A stretch of DNA of 22,641 bases from a virus, in the IMG/VR virus record IMGVR_UViG_3300030012_003671, positions 1 to 22,641 of that record. One strand, given 5' to 3'. Positions within the stretch are counted from its first letter, which is position 1. The number at the start of each line of letters is the position of its first letter. Shown in pieces: positions 5,362 through 14,201 of the stretch. The notes under the pieces were generated by a model, which was not told where the DNA came from, made no database searches, and saw nothing but the letters and a program-made list of their open reading frames with translations. Both the position numbers and the translations under genes were made by a program.

Positions 5362-8300
5362 TTATTCCCCATCTTCATTGGTTTTATTTTCCTTGATTCT
5401 TTCAGCTCCATCTGTCCCTTTTTCTTCTGATTTTTCACTTTCGTTTGCATTAGTCTCCTCACCAGAACCAGAACCGTATTCTTTAGATCCAACATTCGCA
5501 TTTAAATTATGTTCTTCTGCGTAAACCTTGATTTTTTCCACTATTTCATTGTACTTCGCCTCACACCTCTGAGACTTTTCTTTCGCAGGTTTATCGCTTT
5601 CTTTTTTAAGACGAAGAGAACTCTCGGCATCATTACCAGCGAACACACAATCTACACTAACCTTGAAGTCGTTCCATACATTTAGTGTTAATGAATAAGT
5701 TACACTTTTTACTGTGTAATATCCTCCAAAGCCCAAAATGTTTGCTTTAGTACCTCTTTTATGTGGATCAGATTCATTTAAGGGATCTCCCTGCTCCCAT
5801 TCAATATCTGGTGCCCAATCTGTTAGTATAAAATTTATTATATTTCCTGGATATATTGTTGTAATGGCTTTTGGAGATTTTACTGCGAAGCTGAGATCAT
5901 AAACATTGGATAGTAAACTAAGATTGCCAAAATCTGTTTGAGCATGCCTAGCCTCTCTGATAAAAGGCATTGATGTTTTTTTAAAATTAACGTCTGCTAT
6001 GTAATTCGCAGTTTTTCGATTATTACCATAATACATAGTTAAAGTATATGGATCTTCAACAAGACGCTTGGCTTTTGCTTGTCTTTGCGTACTAGGGTTT
6101 TGTATATATATAACGCAATAATTATAGGCATGATCAACCCCTAACTTTGGATTTGATCTCATAAGAATACTTGGGCTACCAGGGTCAAAAAACGATCTAC
6201 CGCCTGTTGAATAAAACCCATCTGTTGTGTGGTCAGTAAAAAATCCAACTCTAAGTTGTGGAGGCTTCTCCTCAGGCAATAAATTTGCAAAACAAGTATC
6301 ATAGATCACAGCATTTATTAATCTTTCAAGCAAATCTTTTATAAAAACACCGGCCGGATAACTGGTTTTTCCAGATTTTGTAATTGTATCATGAAACCAA
6401 GTTGTAAAAAATCTTAAATCAATCGGCATAGCCAAGGGGCTAATGAGTTTTGTTTTGGATAAATCTTGAGGATCAGGAACTGGTATAGATGTAACCATAA
6501 ATCTCAAATTCATATTTTTTGCCCACTCGTGATGTGTTGATGTTCCATCTTTATACAAGCAGTCAAGGACAACGTACATCAGATCGCCCAAGAAAAATCC
6601 ATGATAAGGGTATCCCCCGTCGTCATCTCTGAGATCAACTTCTCCTTCATTATTCATAGAAGCATCACCAGCTCCAAACAAATCAGCAAAAGAATTAGAC
6701 GCCGCCGATGCCCACTCTATTATTCCACCACCGGGTGGCGGCCTTATTGTTATAGATCCTAACCAATCTGCTTTTGTAAGATAGTTCTCAAGTGGCGGAA
6801 GGGATCCATTAACAACTTTTTTTGCAACATAATCTTTGCTATAATCATATCCAAATATAAGACCTCTTTTGAACAATTCTCTAACTAAAGTACCCGTTTT
6901 GATATTATGTAACGCTTCAAGTCTGTCATATTCTGCTTGTGTTGATGTTATTTTTCTTCTAGTAGCATCGTCACAATTATTATCTAATATGTATTTGTTG
7001 TTTTCCCTTCTTCTCTTATATCTTTCCTCGATAATCTTTGAAGTGGCCAATGCATCCATTGAACTGATATCCATAGCACTCTCAAAATATCCAGCATAGT
7101 TTATTGTAAGCTTTGTCCTACCGGCTCCATCATCTTTCCTATCAAGTTTGTGATCAATGCAACACAAATCGTAAATTAAAGCGCTCTCTACGTTATCTGC
7201 TCCCCACTCTCCCTCCAGAGACCAAACTTTTAATCTTATTCGGGAGTAATCCGGATGAAATTCATCTCGATATATTGAACCACCAGCAGATTTTCTAGTT
7301 TCAACAGTTTGTGTAGTTGGTAATGTTATTAGATCATATATTTTTAATTCAGAATAGCCATCTTTTCCAGCGCTTGGATCTTTTGTGTATGCGCAAATAG
7401 CATCAATTGATTGTAAATTATCAAGTTCAATCGTTATATTTGCCTTAACATCTTTTCGTGCGGTTGAAGGGTTTGTACCTTTTAGTATAACTTCTACATT
7501 AGTGATCGCATAGCCAAGACCATTTCTTAATCCGTCTTTTATTTGTTTTGCTCTCTCATGGCTTACCACTTCGTTAAAATTAAATGCTTCTTTTAATTTA
7601 TAATCATCTGTTGCTGATGAGAGAAAAATTTCTATTTCTTTGAGACCCTCTTTTGTTTCATAAACCCAGTATAATTTATAATACATTTCTGGTGATAAAG
7701 CATCTTCATCAGCAACATAGGTTTTTGTTTTGGTTGAAACTGTACACATGTTTATCAGTGTAGATGGATTATAAGTATTTCTAGTTGTTAACGGTATTAT
7801 TCTACCATCAAATGGAATTGTACGACCTTGATATGATCCACTTGGAGGGGCTGTTCTCCAATTGTTAACATAAGTTTGTGACCAAGAAGTTGAATTTGGA
7901 GCCACTGCTCTCTCGTTCATTAAATCACTCGATAATATACATTGTCTAACTGTTGTTAACTGATCATCGCTTAAATCATCTAAGCCAATAGTTGTTGATG
8001 ATCTTTCAAATAATCCTCCAATGACGGGTAAATTCGGAAGAAAATCAAAAAGACCACCACCATCCTCTCCTGCATCGCCTTTTCCGGTTGCTAAGTTTAA
8101 TTGTTGTTTTTGTTCGAGCTCTAATTCCTCAGCAGTTCCAATGGTACCATCTGACCCACTAGCTCCTTCAAATTGTTCTTCAAAAAACAAGTTGAGAACT
8201 TCAACCCTGGTCGGATCCTGGAGGGTTCCACTAAAAAAATAGTTATTTAATAATGTCTGATCTAATTCGCCAATTTTTCTTATAGCTCTTTTGATATCAT

Positions 8301-8700
8301 CATCATCAGTTTCTAATTTTGTTTGATATCTTTCAAGACCGTCTACCAATACACGCTCGTCTGCTGTGATTCCATCCGGAGCATACTTGGCCGATATATA
8401 GGAAGAGACCGCTTCTTTAATTTTTGGAAGAAGATGTGATTTATAGTAGGGTTGTACTGCTTTTTTTAGATCTTCGTCGGGCGTTTCTTTACAATAAAAA
8501 ATAATAAGCTGATCGTCACCGAAGCCATTTGACCCATAACTTTCAGAATCACTATCTGCGGCAATCGGATTTCCTCCGTTTACCAAAACTCGATTAAATT
8601 GACCGCTAGCTTTTTTGTACTCTGGAGTATTTTTACCCTTGTCTACTCCGATGGCGTTTTCCGGTACGATAAAGCCATCATTTTTAACCGTCCAACCCAT
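5362..8700 (-). CDS. Large virion protein, probable baseplate hub or central tail protein (1112 aa)
   Basis: A 1112-residue protein starting MGWTVKNDGFIVPENAIG. The N-terminal 250 residues are charged and mostly helical. The rest is predicted beta-rich with many short aromatic strands. Its last structured part (about 900-1040) has the pattern of hub-type tail proteins: a strand-rich stretch with YPGNIINFILTDW, then a GYYTVKSVTYSL...WNDFKVSVDCVFAG segment. The final 75 residues are a Lys/Glu/Asn-rich, apparently disordered tail. It is translated from an ATG overlapping the stop of the gp53-like gene (TAATG), directly downstream of the gp48/54-like and gp53-like genes, which supports a baseplate-centre role (the place of gp27/gp5 in T4). 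No lysozyme motif was noticed. The specific hub assignment is inference from context. Confidence 0.6.
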   Translation of the reverse strand: MGWTVKNDGFIVPENAIGVDKGKNTPEYKKASGQFNRVLVNGGNPIAADSDSESYGSNGFGDDQLIIFYCKETPDEDLKKAVQPYYKSHLLPKIKEAVSSYISAKYAPDGITADERVLVDGLERYQTKLETDDDDIKRAIRKIGELDQTLLNNYFFSGTLQDPTRVEVLNLFFEEQFEGASGSDGTIGTAEELELEQKQQLNLATGKGDAGEDGGGLFDFLPNLPVIGGLFERSSTTIGLDDLSDDQLTTVRQCILSSDLMNERAVAPNSTSWSQTYVNNWRTAPPSGSYQGRTIPFDGRIIPLTTRNTYNPSTLINMCTVSTKTKTYVADEDALSPEMYYKLYWVYETKEGLKEIEIFLSSATDDYKLKEAFNFNEVVSHERAKQIKDGLRNGLGYAITNVEVILKGTNPSTARKDVKANITIELDNLQSIDAICAYTKDPSAGKDGYSELKIYDLITLPTTQTVETRKSAGGSIYRDEFHPDYSRIRLKVWSLEGEWGADNVESALIYDLCCIDHKLDRKDDGAGRTKLTINYAGYFESAMDISSMDALATSKIIEERYKRRRENNKYILDNNCDDATRRKITSTQAEYDRLEALHNIKTGTLVRELFKRGLIFGYDYSKDYVAKKVVNGSLPPLENYLTKADWLGSITIRPPPGGGIIEWASAASNSFADLFGAGDASMNNEGEVDLRDDDGGYPYHGFFLGDLMYVVLDCLYKDGTSTHHEWAKNMNLRFMVTSIPVPDPQDLSKTKLISPLAMPIDLRFFTTWFHDTITKSGKTSYPAGVFIKDLLERLINAVIYDTCFANLLPEEKPPQLRVGFFTDHTTDGFYSTGGRSFFDPGSPSILMRSNPKLGVDHAYNYCVIYIQNPSTQRQAKAKRLVEDPYTLTMYYGNNRKTANYIADVNFKKTSMPFIREARHAQTDFGNLSLLSNVYDLSFAVKSPKAITTIYPGNIINFILTDWAPDIEWEQGDPLNESDPHKRGTKANILGFGGYYTVKSVTYSLTLNVWNDFKVSVDCVFAGNDAESSLRLKKESDKPAKEKSQRCEAKYNEIVEKIKVYAEEHNLNANVGSKEYGSGSGEETNANESEKSEEKGTDGAERIKENKTNEDGE

Positions 8701-9026
8701 TAATCAATTGCCTCCACAACAACAGATGGTCTCCTTGGTATCTTAAGAATGTCTCCAATTTCATAATGACCATCAGTTGGCTTGTTATTAACTAGACCAA
8801 TCACCCACCAATAATTATTTGTACCATAATATCTCCGAGATATATGATGCAATTTATCTGTTTTAGCCCATGTGTGTTCAGTAAGAATTTCAAACTCTAA
8901 GCCCTGTAGGTTGTCAAATGTTTTAGTTCTTCTTATTTTTAATTTTTTGATGCCTCTATCATCTTTTAAGTTTTGATAGTGGTCATCGGTGATAACTGCT
9001 TTATCATTGTTCTTATATTTAGGCAT
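8700..9026 (-). CDS. Baseplate protein, gp53/LysM-like (108 aa)
   Basis: A 108-residue protein whose C-terminal two thirds follow the LysM-type pattern of gp53-like baseplate wedge proteins: WAKTDKLHHISRRYYGTNNY, WWVIGLVNNK, then YEIGDILKIPRR, that is an initiating helix, Y-Y-G-x-x-x-Y-W-W-V and a closing G-D-x-L-x-I-P strand. In T4 gp53 (196 residues) binds at the baseplate centre and helps hold wedges around the hub; this is a shorter version. The start ATG overlaps the stop of the 540-residue protein and its own stop overlaps the start of the 1112-residue protein (both TAATG), implying coupled translation in fixed ratios. Confidence 0.75.
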   Translation of the reverse strand: MPKYKNNDKAVITDDHYQNLKDDRGIKKLKIRRTKTFDNLQGLEFEILTEHTWAKTDKLHHISRRYYGTNNYWWVIGLVNNKPTDGHYEIGDILKIPRRPSVVVEAID

Positions 9027-10648
9027 TATTTGGGATCTCCTATTTTAGAAGTTTTTCTATCAAAAGGAAAAAGATGTGCTGCAGCAGAATCTATTATTGG
9101 TTTTCTGCTGCTTTCCTTAGGTTTGAAGAAATAGTAGTCTTCCTTGTTGCTTTCGTTCAAATTATAATTTCTTATCATATCTGCTCTGTTATAAATGAAT
9201 TTAAAATCAAGAGACATTGCTTTTGGATAAAGATTGTTGCCTTGTTCAAAAAACCCTGCATCCATATCAATATCAAAATTTAATGCATTTAAGTATAGAG
9301 GAACAGAATTCATATACATATCAGCCAAGTCATTGCTTGGAGGACCAGAGTTCGGCATTTCTAACATGCTGGGTATGTATACCAATAATTTAGATTTTAC
9401 ATCCTCAAATCTAAGATCTGATCTTGCTTGATCAATTGTTTCAAAACCATCAGAGTATTTTTTTAAAAACATCCTTAATATATATTGAATTTTGCCACAG
9501 TTTTTTTTAGCCTCTAGTAAACTAGCAGAAGGAATATTTATCTTAAATGAATATTCAGTCATATCTGGTGTAACACCCCTCTGCAGAACTCTTGTGTTTA
9601 TTGTGGAGTTTGCATGATGAGCCAATTCAACTTTTGTCTTTACATTTCTTGTAAAATTTTCTAAAAAAGGTTTAAAGATAACGTATCTATGAGGAAATGT
9701 GTTGGTTGGATTTATAGGCAAAGATATAAAAATAAAAGTACTGTGATATCCAAGATCATTCATCTGAGATATTGTAAAATCCATACCACCCTTACCGGCA
9801 AACGCAGGCTCGTAAACTGGTGCTGATTTTGCTGGTCCTTCACTTTGATCAAATGTAACTTTTATTCCAAATGGAAACAATGTCGAGTCAAATTGTGAAA
9901 AGTGTCCGTCAAGCTGAAACGGCAATATTGTTTTATTAGTCAAATGATCTCTCGTTTCGTCAAAAAGATTTTCACTATCATAATTTAATCTTAATTTTAG
10001 GTTTATAAGCTTTGGAAACAGATAATTATCAAACTCAAAGTAACCTACACTAACGTCTGGTTCATAGGCTACAGTATCTATAAAACAAGGCATCCCATGC
10101 ATAATTAATTCATCATAATCCCCAATGTTTCTAGGTCTGTTATCTCTACCAGAGTTAATAATATTTTTAAAATAAACATGGAATAGTGGTATGGTAGTTC
10201 TGGAGTCTTTTGGCCCACTTGCTACTCCTGTAAACGCGTACTCTAATTGAGAGCCGTCTGCGCTCCATTTTGCCGGCATAATTAATCTTTGTAGCTCTTC
10301 TATTTTGGCTAGATTATTTCTAGCTTCATTTGTACTGTGTGCTGGTAATTTTATTTCAATATCTATATACATCTTCCCAGTTATTTCTTTTATTATCTGG
10401 AAGTTTCTTGTTGCTAGATTTTCAATTGATGTTTCTTTTTCTAAATTTATTTTAATACTATCGAAAAAACCTTTAAAAGCTATAAACCTTTCCAAAGGAG
10501 CAGATCCAATAAACAATGTGTTCCCACTACGTTCAGAATAATCAGAACCATAGGCACGGAATGTTTCTCGTCCATTCTCGTCAAACTTTCTCTCGGCAAC
10601 CGTATCTGAAATATTATACGGAGTTAGTTGTGAAGGTATTCTGGGCAT
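9026..10648 (-). CDS. Baseplate/tail tube-cap protein, gp48/gp54-like, with internal duplication (540 aa)
   Basis: A 540-residue soluble virion protein. Two regions appear homologous: about 185-255 (MHGMPCFIDTVAYEPD, then GYFEFDNYLFPKLINLKLRL) and about 437-520 (MNSVPLYLNALNFDID, then GFFEQGNNLYPKAMSLDFKF). Each ends in a conserved y/l-F/Y-P-K-x-x-x-L-x-x-x-x strand of the kind found in gp48/gp54 and other tube-fold proteins that nucleate the tail tube. Its place directly after the tape measure and before the gp53-like gene is also that expected for a tube initiator or hub adaptor. It starts at the ATG at 10648, overlapping the stop of the tape measure gene. The general class is fairly secure but the exact T4 counterpart is not. 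Confidence 0.6.
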   Translation of the reverse strand: MPRIPSQLTPYNISDTVAERKFDENGRETFRAYGSDYSERSGNTLFIGSAPLERFIAFKGFFDSIKINLEKETSIENLATRNFQIIKEITGKMYIDIEIKLPAHSTNEARNNLAKIEELQRLIMPAKWSADGSQLEYAFTGVASGPKDSRTTIPLFHVYFKNIINSGRDNRPRNIGDYDELIMHGMPCFIDTVAYEPDVSVGYFEFDNYLFPKLINLKLRLNYDSENLFDETRDHLTNKTILPFQLDGHFSQFDSTLFPFGIKVTFDQSEGPAKSAPVYEPAFAGKGGMDFTISQMNDLGYHSTFIFISLPINPTNTFPHRYVIFKPFLENFTRNVKTKVELAHHANSTINTRVLQRGVTPDMTEYSFKINIPSASLLEAKKNCGKIQYILRMFLKKYSDGFETIDQARSDLRFEDVKSKLLVYIPSMLEMPNSGPPSNDLADMYMNSVPLYLNALNFDIDMDAGFFEQGNNLYPKAMSLDFKFIYNRADMIRNYNLNESNKEDYYFFKPKESSRKPIIDSAAAHLFPFDRKTSKIGDPK

Positions 10649-13113
10649 TATCCTGCGCTCGCTACTTGATCTACTTTAGCAAACTCCAAGTTCACCATGA
10701 CTTCTTCTAATACTTTTTCCCCAATTTGTAAAACAACAGGCAATAGTTGGCTTTGTTGCGACATTTTTACGTCAATTTCTAATTTACCATCGGCAACTGA
10801 TTTAATTACATCGCTACCTCCGACCAAAGCAGTTCCATCTGGTTTTACCATCAATATACCAGACATATCAACAGCGCCAATAGCCATTACTGCATTTTTT
10901 ATCTTACCTAGCCCTGTATTTATCCTATTTACGTCTAAATTCATCAAATCTTCTACATTAAATGGATTATCACTAAAGTGATGTAACTGGTCTGCATTTC
11001 CAGACATTATTAAAAATAATTTTGCAAATTTATTGGACATTCTCTCAATAAATCCCATCATCAGCCTCATAGGGGTTAGCATTAAGTTTAATCCTTCTGC
11101 TAAAAAGTGGAATATCTGGACAAAAGTAGGATTGATTGTTTGCGAAAATAGTCCAAGCAAGTCATCAAAAACACCTAGTGTTGCTGAAAGAAGCCCAATA
11201 AGTGGCCTTATTACAAACATTATTGCCCTTATTCCTTGCTCAAGGGTAAAGAACATTAAATTAACTGGTGATAAAATAACTTTAACAATGATTGACAGAA
11301 GTTTAAAAAGCGGTCCAAGCAATTCTGTAAGTCTTCCAATTGATTTTGACGCTGACTTAATTGATGGAGCAAATGCAAGAAAAAATTGCATAAGACCAAG
11401 CTTTAATTGATCAAATATTGGCACCAAGTCTTCTGTTGCTTTTTGTAATTCTTCTTGTATATTTGGTATCTCTTGTTGACCACTTAAGGTTTTATTATAT
11501 TCGGCGGTAGACATGTTCAATAGTCTTTGTGCTTCATCTACACTTTTAAGACCCATTGCTTGTGTAATATGTAGTTTCGTAAACTTATCAAGAGAGTCAA
11601 AGTTTCCAACCGACGCCTTAACTTGATCCCTAATCGTTTTAACTCTCTCTGCTTCGGTCATATTCATTAATTCTAATTGGGATAACTGAGTTCCAAGAAC
11701 AGCATTTAAAGCGGCAGCGCTTTCAGCAGCTCCTTCAAAAGTGTCAAATTTACTAACAGATGAGGTTAGTGAATCAATAGACATACCGGTAGCCTTAGCT
11801 TGTGCCTGTAGATCCTTAAACACTTCAATATTATCTCTACCATACCTAGCTAAAAGCGGTGCTGCTTGGTTAAAGTCTTTTATTGCCTTGGTCGCTGTGA
11901 TTCCAACTTCTTTGCCCATTCGAGCAACTCGAGCAGTCATGTTCGCAGCCTCATGTGCATTCAAACCCATTGCTCTTTGCATGTGATCTATTGATTTAAC
12001 TGTGTCTGTGGCGCTAACTCCTAGCTTTTCTAATCTTGCCACGGTCATAGTTAGATATTGATTGACTTCTTCGTTCTGTGGTAAAAATGAACTAAGCCCA
12101 TGGGCCAAACTAGTTAATCCTTTGGCCGCTTCTTCAAATCCAATACCAGCCATATTTCCAGCAATAGCAACATTAACGATTTCATCGTGAAACTCACTAG
12201 CAAATCCGGTGGCTTGAGCAACTTGTTTAGATAATCTATCAACTCTATCGACTAATTTAAATACCGCAACGGCTGCCTTAAGTGCAGCAAAAGCAATCAT
12301 TCCCTTTAGTCCACCAAATTTTGCTAGTTTTGGGCCTAGCATTTTAAATAAACCTCCCAACTTTGATAGTGCTGGGCTTAATTTATTTTTAACTCCTTGG
12401 GGTATGAATTTTCCTAATTTTCCAAATTTTTGACCTATTGATTTAAAGACAGGGCCTATTTTTTTACCCATTTTATCAAAAATTTTGTCAAACCCAAACT
12501 TTTGAAATTTCTTTTGGAAATCTTGATATTCATGCAATAATCTTGATATGCTGCTTCCTGCTTTACCACCAAAATTACTAGCCATATCTGCTGCGGCATT
12601 GAGTTGCTGCCCAGCGGCTTCTGCTTGTATTTTTTCTGGTGTTATTTCTGCATTTTGTTCTCTTAGTTTGTTAAGTTTTTCTTCTTGTCTTAATCTATTT
12701 TTTTCACGACGTTTTTCTTGGGCGGTGGCACGATTAACAGCTCTCTGAGCTTTCTCTTGCTCTTCCTTTTGTTCAGTTATTTGTTTTTCTAAGTCTAATA
12801 TTTCTTGGGCATATGCTTCCCGGGCTTCATCAACGGCCTCTTGCTCATCTCCCATTGACGCCATCATCTCTCTTTGTTCTTCTTTTGCTTTTAAAAGCTT
12901 GGCTTCAAGGTCCAGGCGGGCTTGGTCTTGAGCATTAAGTTCATCTACGAGTTTTTTTCTTTTCTCCACAAGATCAATTTCTTTATCAGCTAAATCTTCA
13001 AGCCTTTCTCTCAGATTTATTTGCTCCTCAAGAGATCTATTAAGCTCTGATTGTTTAACTTTTGCATCTTCAAGTTGTTGTAACAACTCTTCTGGTGTTT
13101 TGCCTTCGGCCAT
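10648..13113 (-). CDS. Tail tape measure protein (gp29-like)
   Basis: An 821-residue protein with the architecture of tape measures. Residues 1-165 are a long, highly charged coiled coil rich in Glu, Lys, Arg and Gln. Residues 200-295 are a Lys/Gly/Phe-rich region (FGKLGKFIPQGVKNKL) leading to an Ala-rich hydrophobic helix (GMIAFAALKAAVAVFKLVD). A helical middle with GLTSLAHGLSSF-type repeats follows, and two to three strongly hydrophobic segments (about 590-690) precede a polar C-terminal domain. In contractile tails it fills the tube, sets the tail length and passes into the host membrane. At the usual 1.5 angstrom per residue the tail would be about 120 nm. It follows the gp26/gp51-like chaperone pair, a terminator and a candidate late promoter. 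Confidence 0.85.
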   Translation of the reverse strand: MAEGKTPEELLQQLEDAKVKQSELNRSLEEQINLRERLEDLADKEIDLVEKRKKLVDELNAQDQARLDLEAKLLKAKEEQREMMASMGDEQEAVDEAREAYAQEILDLEKQITEQKEEQEKAQRAVNRATAQEKRREKNRLRQEEKLNKLREQNAEITPEKIQAEAAGQQLNAAADMASNFGGKAGSSISRLLHEYQDFQKKFQKFGFDKIFDKMGKKIGPVFKSIGQKFGKLGKFIPQGVKNKLSPALSKLGGLFKMLGPKLAKFGGLKGMIAFAALKAAVAVFKLVDRVDRLSKQVAQATGFASEFHDEIVNVAIAGNMAGIGFEEAAKGLTSLAHGLSSFLPQNEEVNQYLTMTVARLEKLGVSATDTVKSIDHMQRAMGLNAHEAANMTARVARMGKEVGITATKAIKDFNQAAPLLARYGRDNIEVFKDLQAQAKATGMSIDSLTSSVSKFDTFEGAAESAAALNAVLGTQLSQLELMNMTEAERVKTIRDQVKASVGNFDSLDKFTKLHITQAMGLKSVDEAQRLLNMSTAEYNKTLSGQQEIPNIQEELQKATEDLVPIFDQLKLGLMQFFLAFAPSIKSASKSIGRLTELLGPLFKLLSIIVKVILSPVNLMFFTLEQGIRAIMFVIRPLIGLLSATLGVFDDLLGLFSQTINPTFVQIFHFLAEGLNLMLTPMRLMMGFIERMSNKFAKLFLIMSGNADQLHHFSDNPFNVEDLMNLDVNRINTGLGKIKNAVMAIGAVDMSGILMVKPDGTALVGGSDVIKSVADGKLEIDVKMSQQSQLLPVVLQIGEKVLEEVMVNLEFAKVDQVASAG

Positions 13114-13133
13114 TTATAAATCCTCGTATCTTC

Positions 13134-13143
13134 AATAATTAGT
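13134..13143 (-). promoter_or_regulatory. Candidate late promoter element before the tape measure gene
   Basis: ACTAATTATT on the minus strand, 20 bases before the tape measure ATG and just past the 13149-13177 terminator. It matches the elements at 15518-15527 and 21413-21422 in 9 of 10 positions. A gene after a terminator needs a new promoter, which supports the reading; no -35-like box is apparent, as is usual for T4-type late promoters. Confidence 0.4.
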
Positions 13144-13148
13144 ATCAT

Positions 13149-13177
13149 AAAGAAAATGCTCGGCTTTTGCCGAGCAT
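13149..13177 (-). terminator. Rho-independent terminator between the tail chaperone and tape measure genes
   Basis: A perfect nine-base-pair stem ATGCTCGGC/GCCGAGCAT (13156-13164 with 13169-13177) with a four-base loop, followed on the minus strand by TTTTCTTTATG. It lies 11 bases past the stop of the gp51-like ORF. Confidence 0.85.
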
Positions 13178-13187
13178 GTTAGTTTAG

Positions 13188-13376
13188 TTACGATTTAGAA
13201 TTATCGGCTTGTTTTTTATATTCTCTGATTGTTCTTTCAAGCCACCAAGATCTGAGACCAACCGGAAGACTATAGAGTTCAGTTAGAGACCACCCGCCAT
13301 AATGTTTTAGGGTGAAGAAGCATTCATAGACTTGCTCCATATAATCATCACTCAGGCCAAAAAAAGTCGGTTCCAA
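13188..13376 (-). CDS. gp51-like tail assembly ORF in the +1 frame, possibly expressed by frameshift
   Basis: A 62-codon frame (only about 56-60 residues if fused) containing DDYMEQVYECFFTLKHYGGW, then LPVGLRSWWLERTIREYKKQ. The L-P-x-x-x-R-x-W-x-x-x-x-x motif is typical of small second tail-assembly proteins (T4 gp51-like) placed between the gp26-like gene and the tape measure. It overlaps the gp26-like gene by 29 bases in the +1 frame. The first possible start is a TTG with its nearest AGGAGG about 15 bases away; the first ATG (13340) has no clear ribosome site. A run of seven T (13359-13365) in the overlap would let a ribosome shift +1 from the gp26-like frame into this one, giving a 331-residue fusion. 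Independent translation from ATG 13340 (50 residues) remains possible. Confidence 0.65.
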   Translation of the reverse strand: MEPTFFGLSDDYMEQVYECFFTLKHYGGWSLTELYSLPVGLRSWWLERTIREYKKQADNSKS

Positions 13377-14184
13377 ATGGAACGCTCATAACCTCCTCAT
13401 GATCACAATTTTTACAAACAAATTTTTGCTCCAGTTTGATGTCTGACGATATGTAGTTAAATGAGTCTCTTAGCAATTTTGAATCTCTAGCAACCATATT
13501 ATCACATACATAATCAATAGTTTTCTTATCTTCATAACCATTAAATGATACAACATATCTTTTCATCTGCTTGGTGATCAAGTCATTTGTCATTTCTTTG
13601 TTTTTAGAGGAAGATGCGATATCCATTTCATCCTGCCCGGTTAGCTGTCTAATCCTTGCGACAATATTTGATAGGGGTAGTGTTACCGTAAAGGTTGCAT
13701 CTCCATTATCAGTAATCCCTGTCTCTTCTAGATCATCTCCAAGGTGCTCTTCGTAATCATGTAAATCAAATTTCCACTTAGAAGTCTCAGCACAAGCAGG
13801 ACATTGGATTGTTGTTTTATAGTCTGCCCCATATGCACTCGCTCTTGCATGAATAATAATCGCATTTCTATCCCCAAGATATAGGGATCTAGCATTAATA
13901 TTTTTGTCTCGGATTAGATTTTGAATCAATCTATCAAGAGCCAAACCTTTCTTCAACAATGATCTGTTAGTTAATACGTCTTCATCTTTAGCCGTCATGT
14001 AGTTGATTTCAATTGAGTCTTTGCCGTGCAAAGGGTGTCCTTCTGGATATCTTCCTCTTGACGGTAGTTGAACAATTTCGCTTGGAGCGACAAAGTCCAT
14101 TGGGTTGGCCATTGCTGGTGGCTCTTCTGATGGTGTGGGTTGGTGACCGCCCATCAATCGGTCTTCATTGTTTCTGCGTTTCAA
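13348..14184 (-). CDS. Tail assembly/baseplate protein, gp26-like, with zinc ribbon (278 aa)
   Basis: The N-terminal 30 residues are disordered. Then PSEIVQLPSRGRYPEGHPL, followed by INYMTAKDEDVLTNRSLLKKG and LDRLIQNLI, follows the pattern of T4 gp26-type baseplate proteins (L-P-S-x-G-x-x-Y then M-T-A-x-E-E-D-I-L). Two Cys pairs, C128-PA-C131 and C257-KN-C260, make a probable zinc ribbon. This class acts as a tail assembly chaperone or hub component and lies just upstream of the tape measure, as here. The start is a TTG at 14184 preceded by GAGGTG at optimal spacing; the next ATG, at codon 11, has no such site. Near its end a TTTTTTT run precedes the stop by three codons, which may be a frameshift site into the gp51-like frame. 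Confidence 0.75.
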   Translation of the reverse strand: MKRRNNEDRLMGGHQPTPSEEPPAMANPMDFVAPSEIVQLPSRGRYPEGHPLHGKDSIEINYMTAKDEDVLTNRSLLKKGLALDRLIQNLIRDKNINARSLYLGDRNAIIIHARASAYGADYKTTIQCPACAETSKWKFDLHDYEEHLGDDLEETGITDNGDATFTVTLPLSNIVARIRQLTGQDEMDIASSSKNKEMTNDLITKQMKRYVVSFNGYEDKKTIDYVCDNMVARDSKLLRDSFNYISSDIKLEQKFVCKNCDHEEVMSVPFGTDFFWPE

Positions 14185-14201
14185 TTTTCACCTCTTTAAA
14201 A

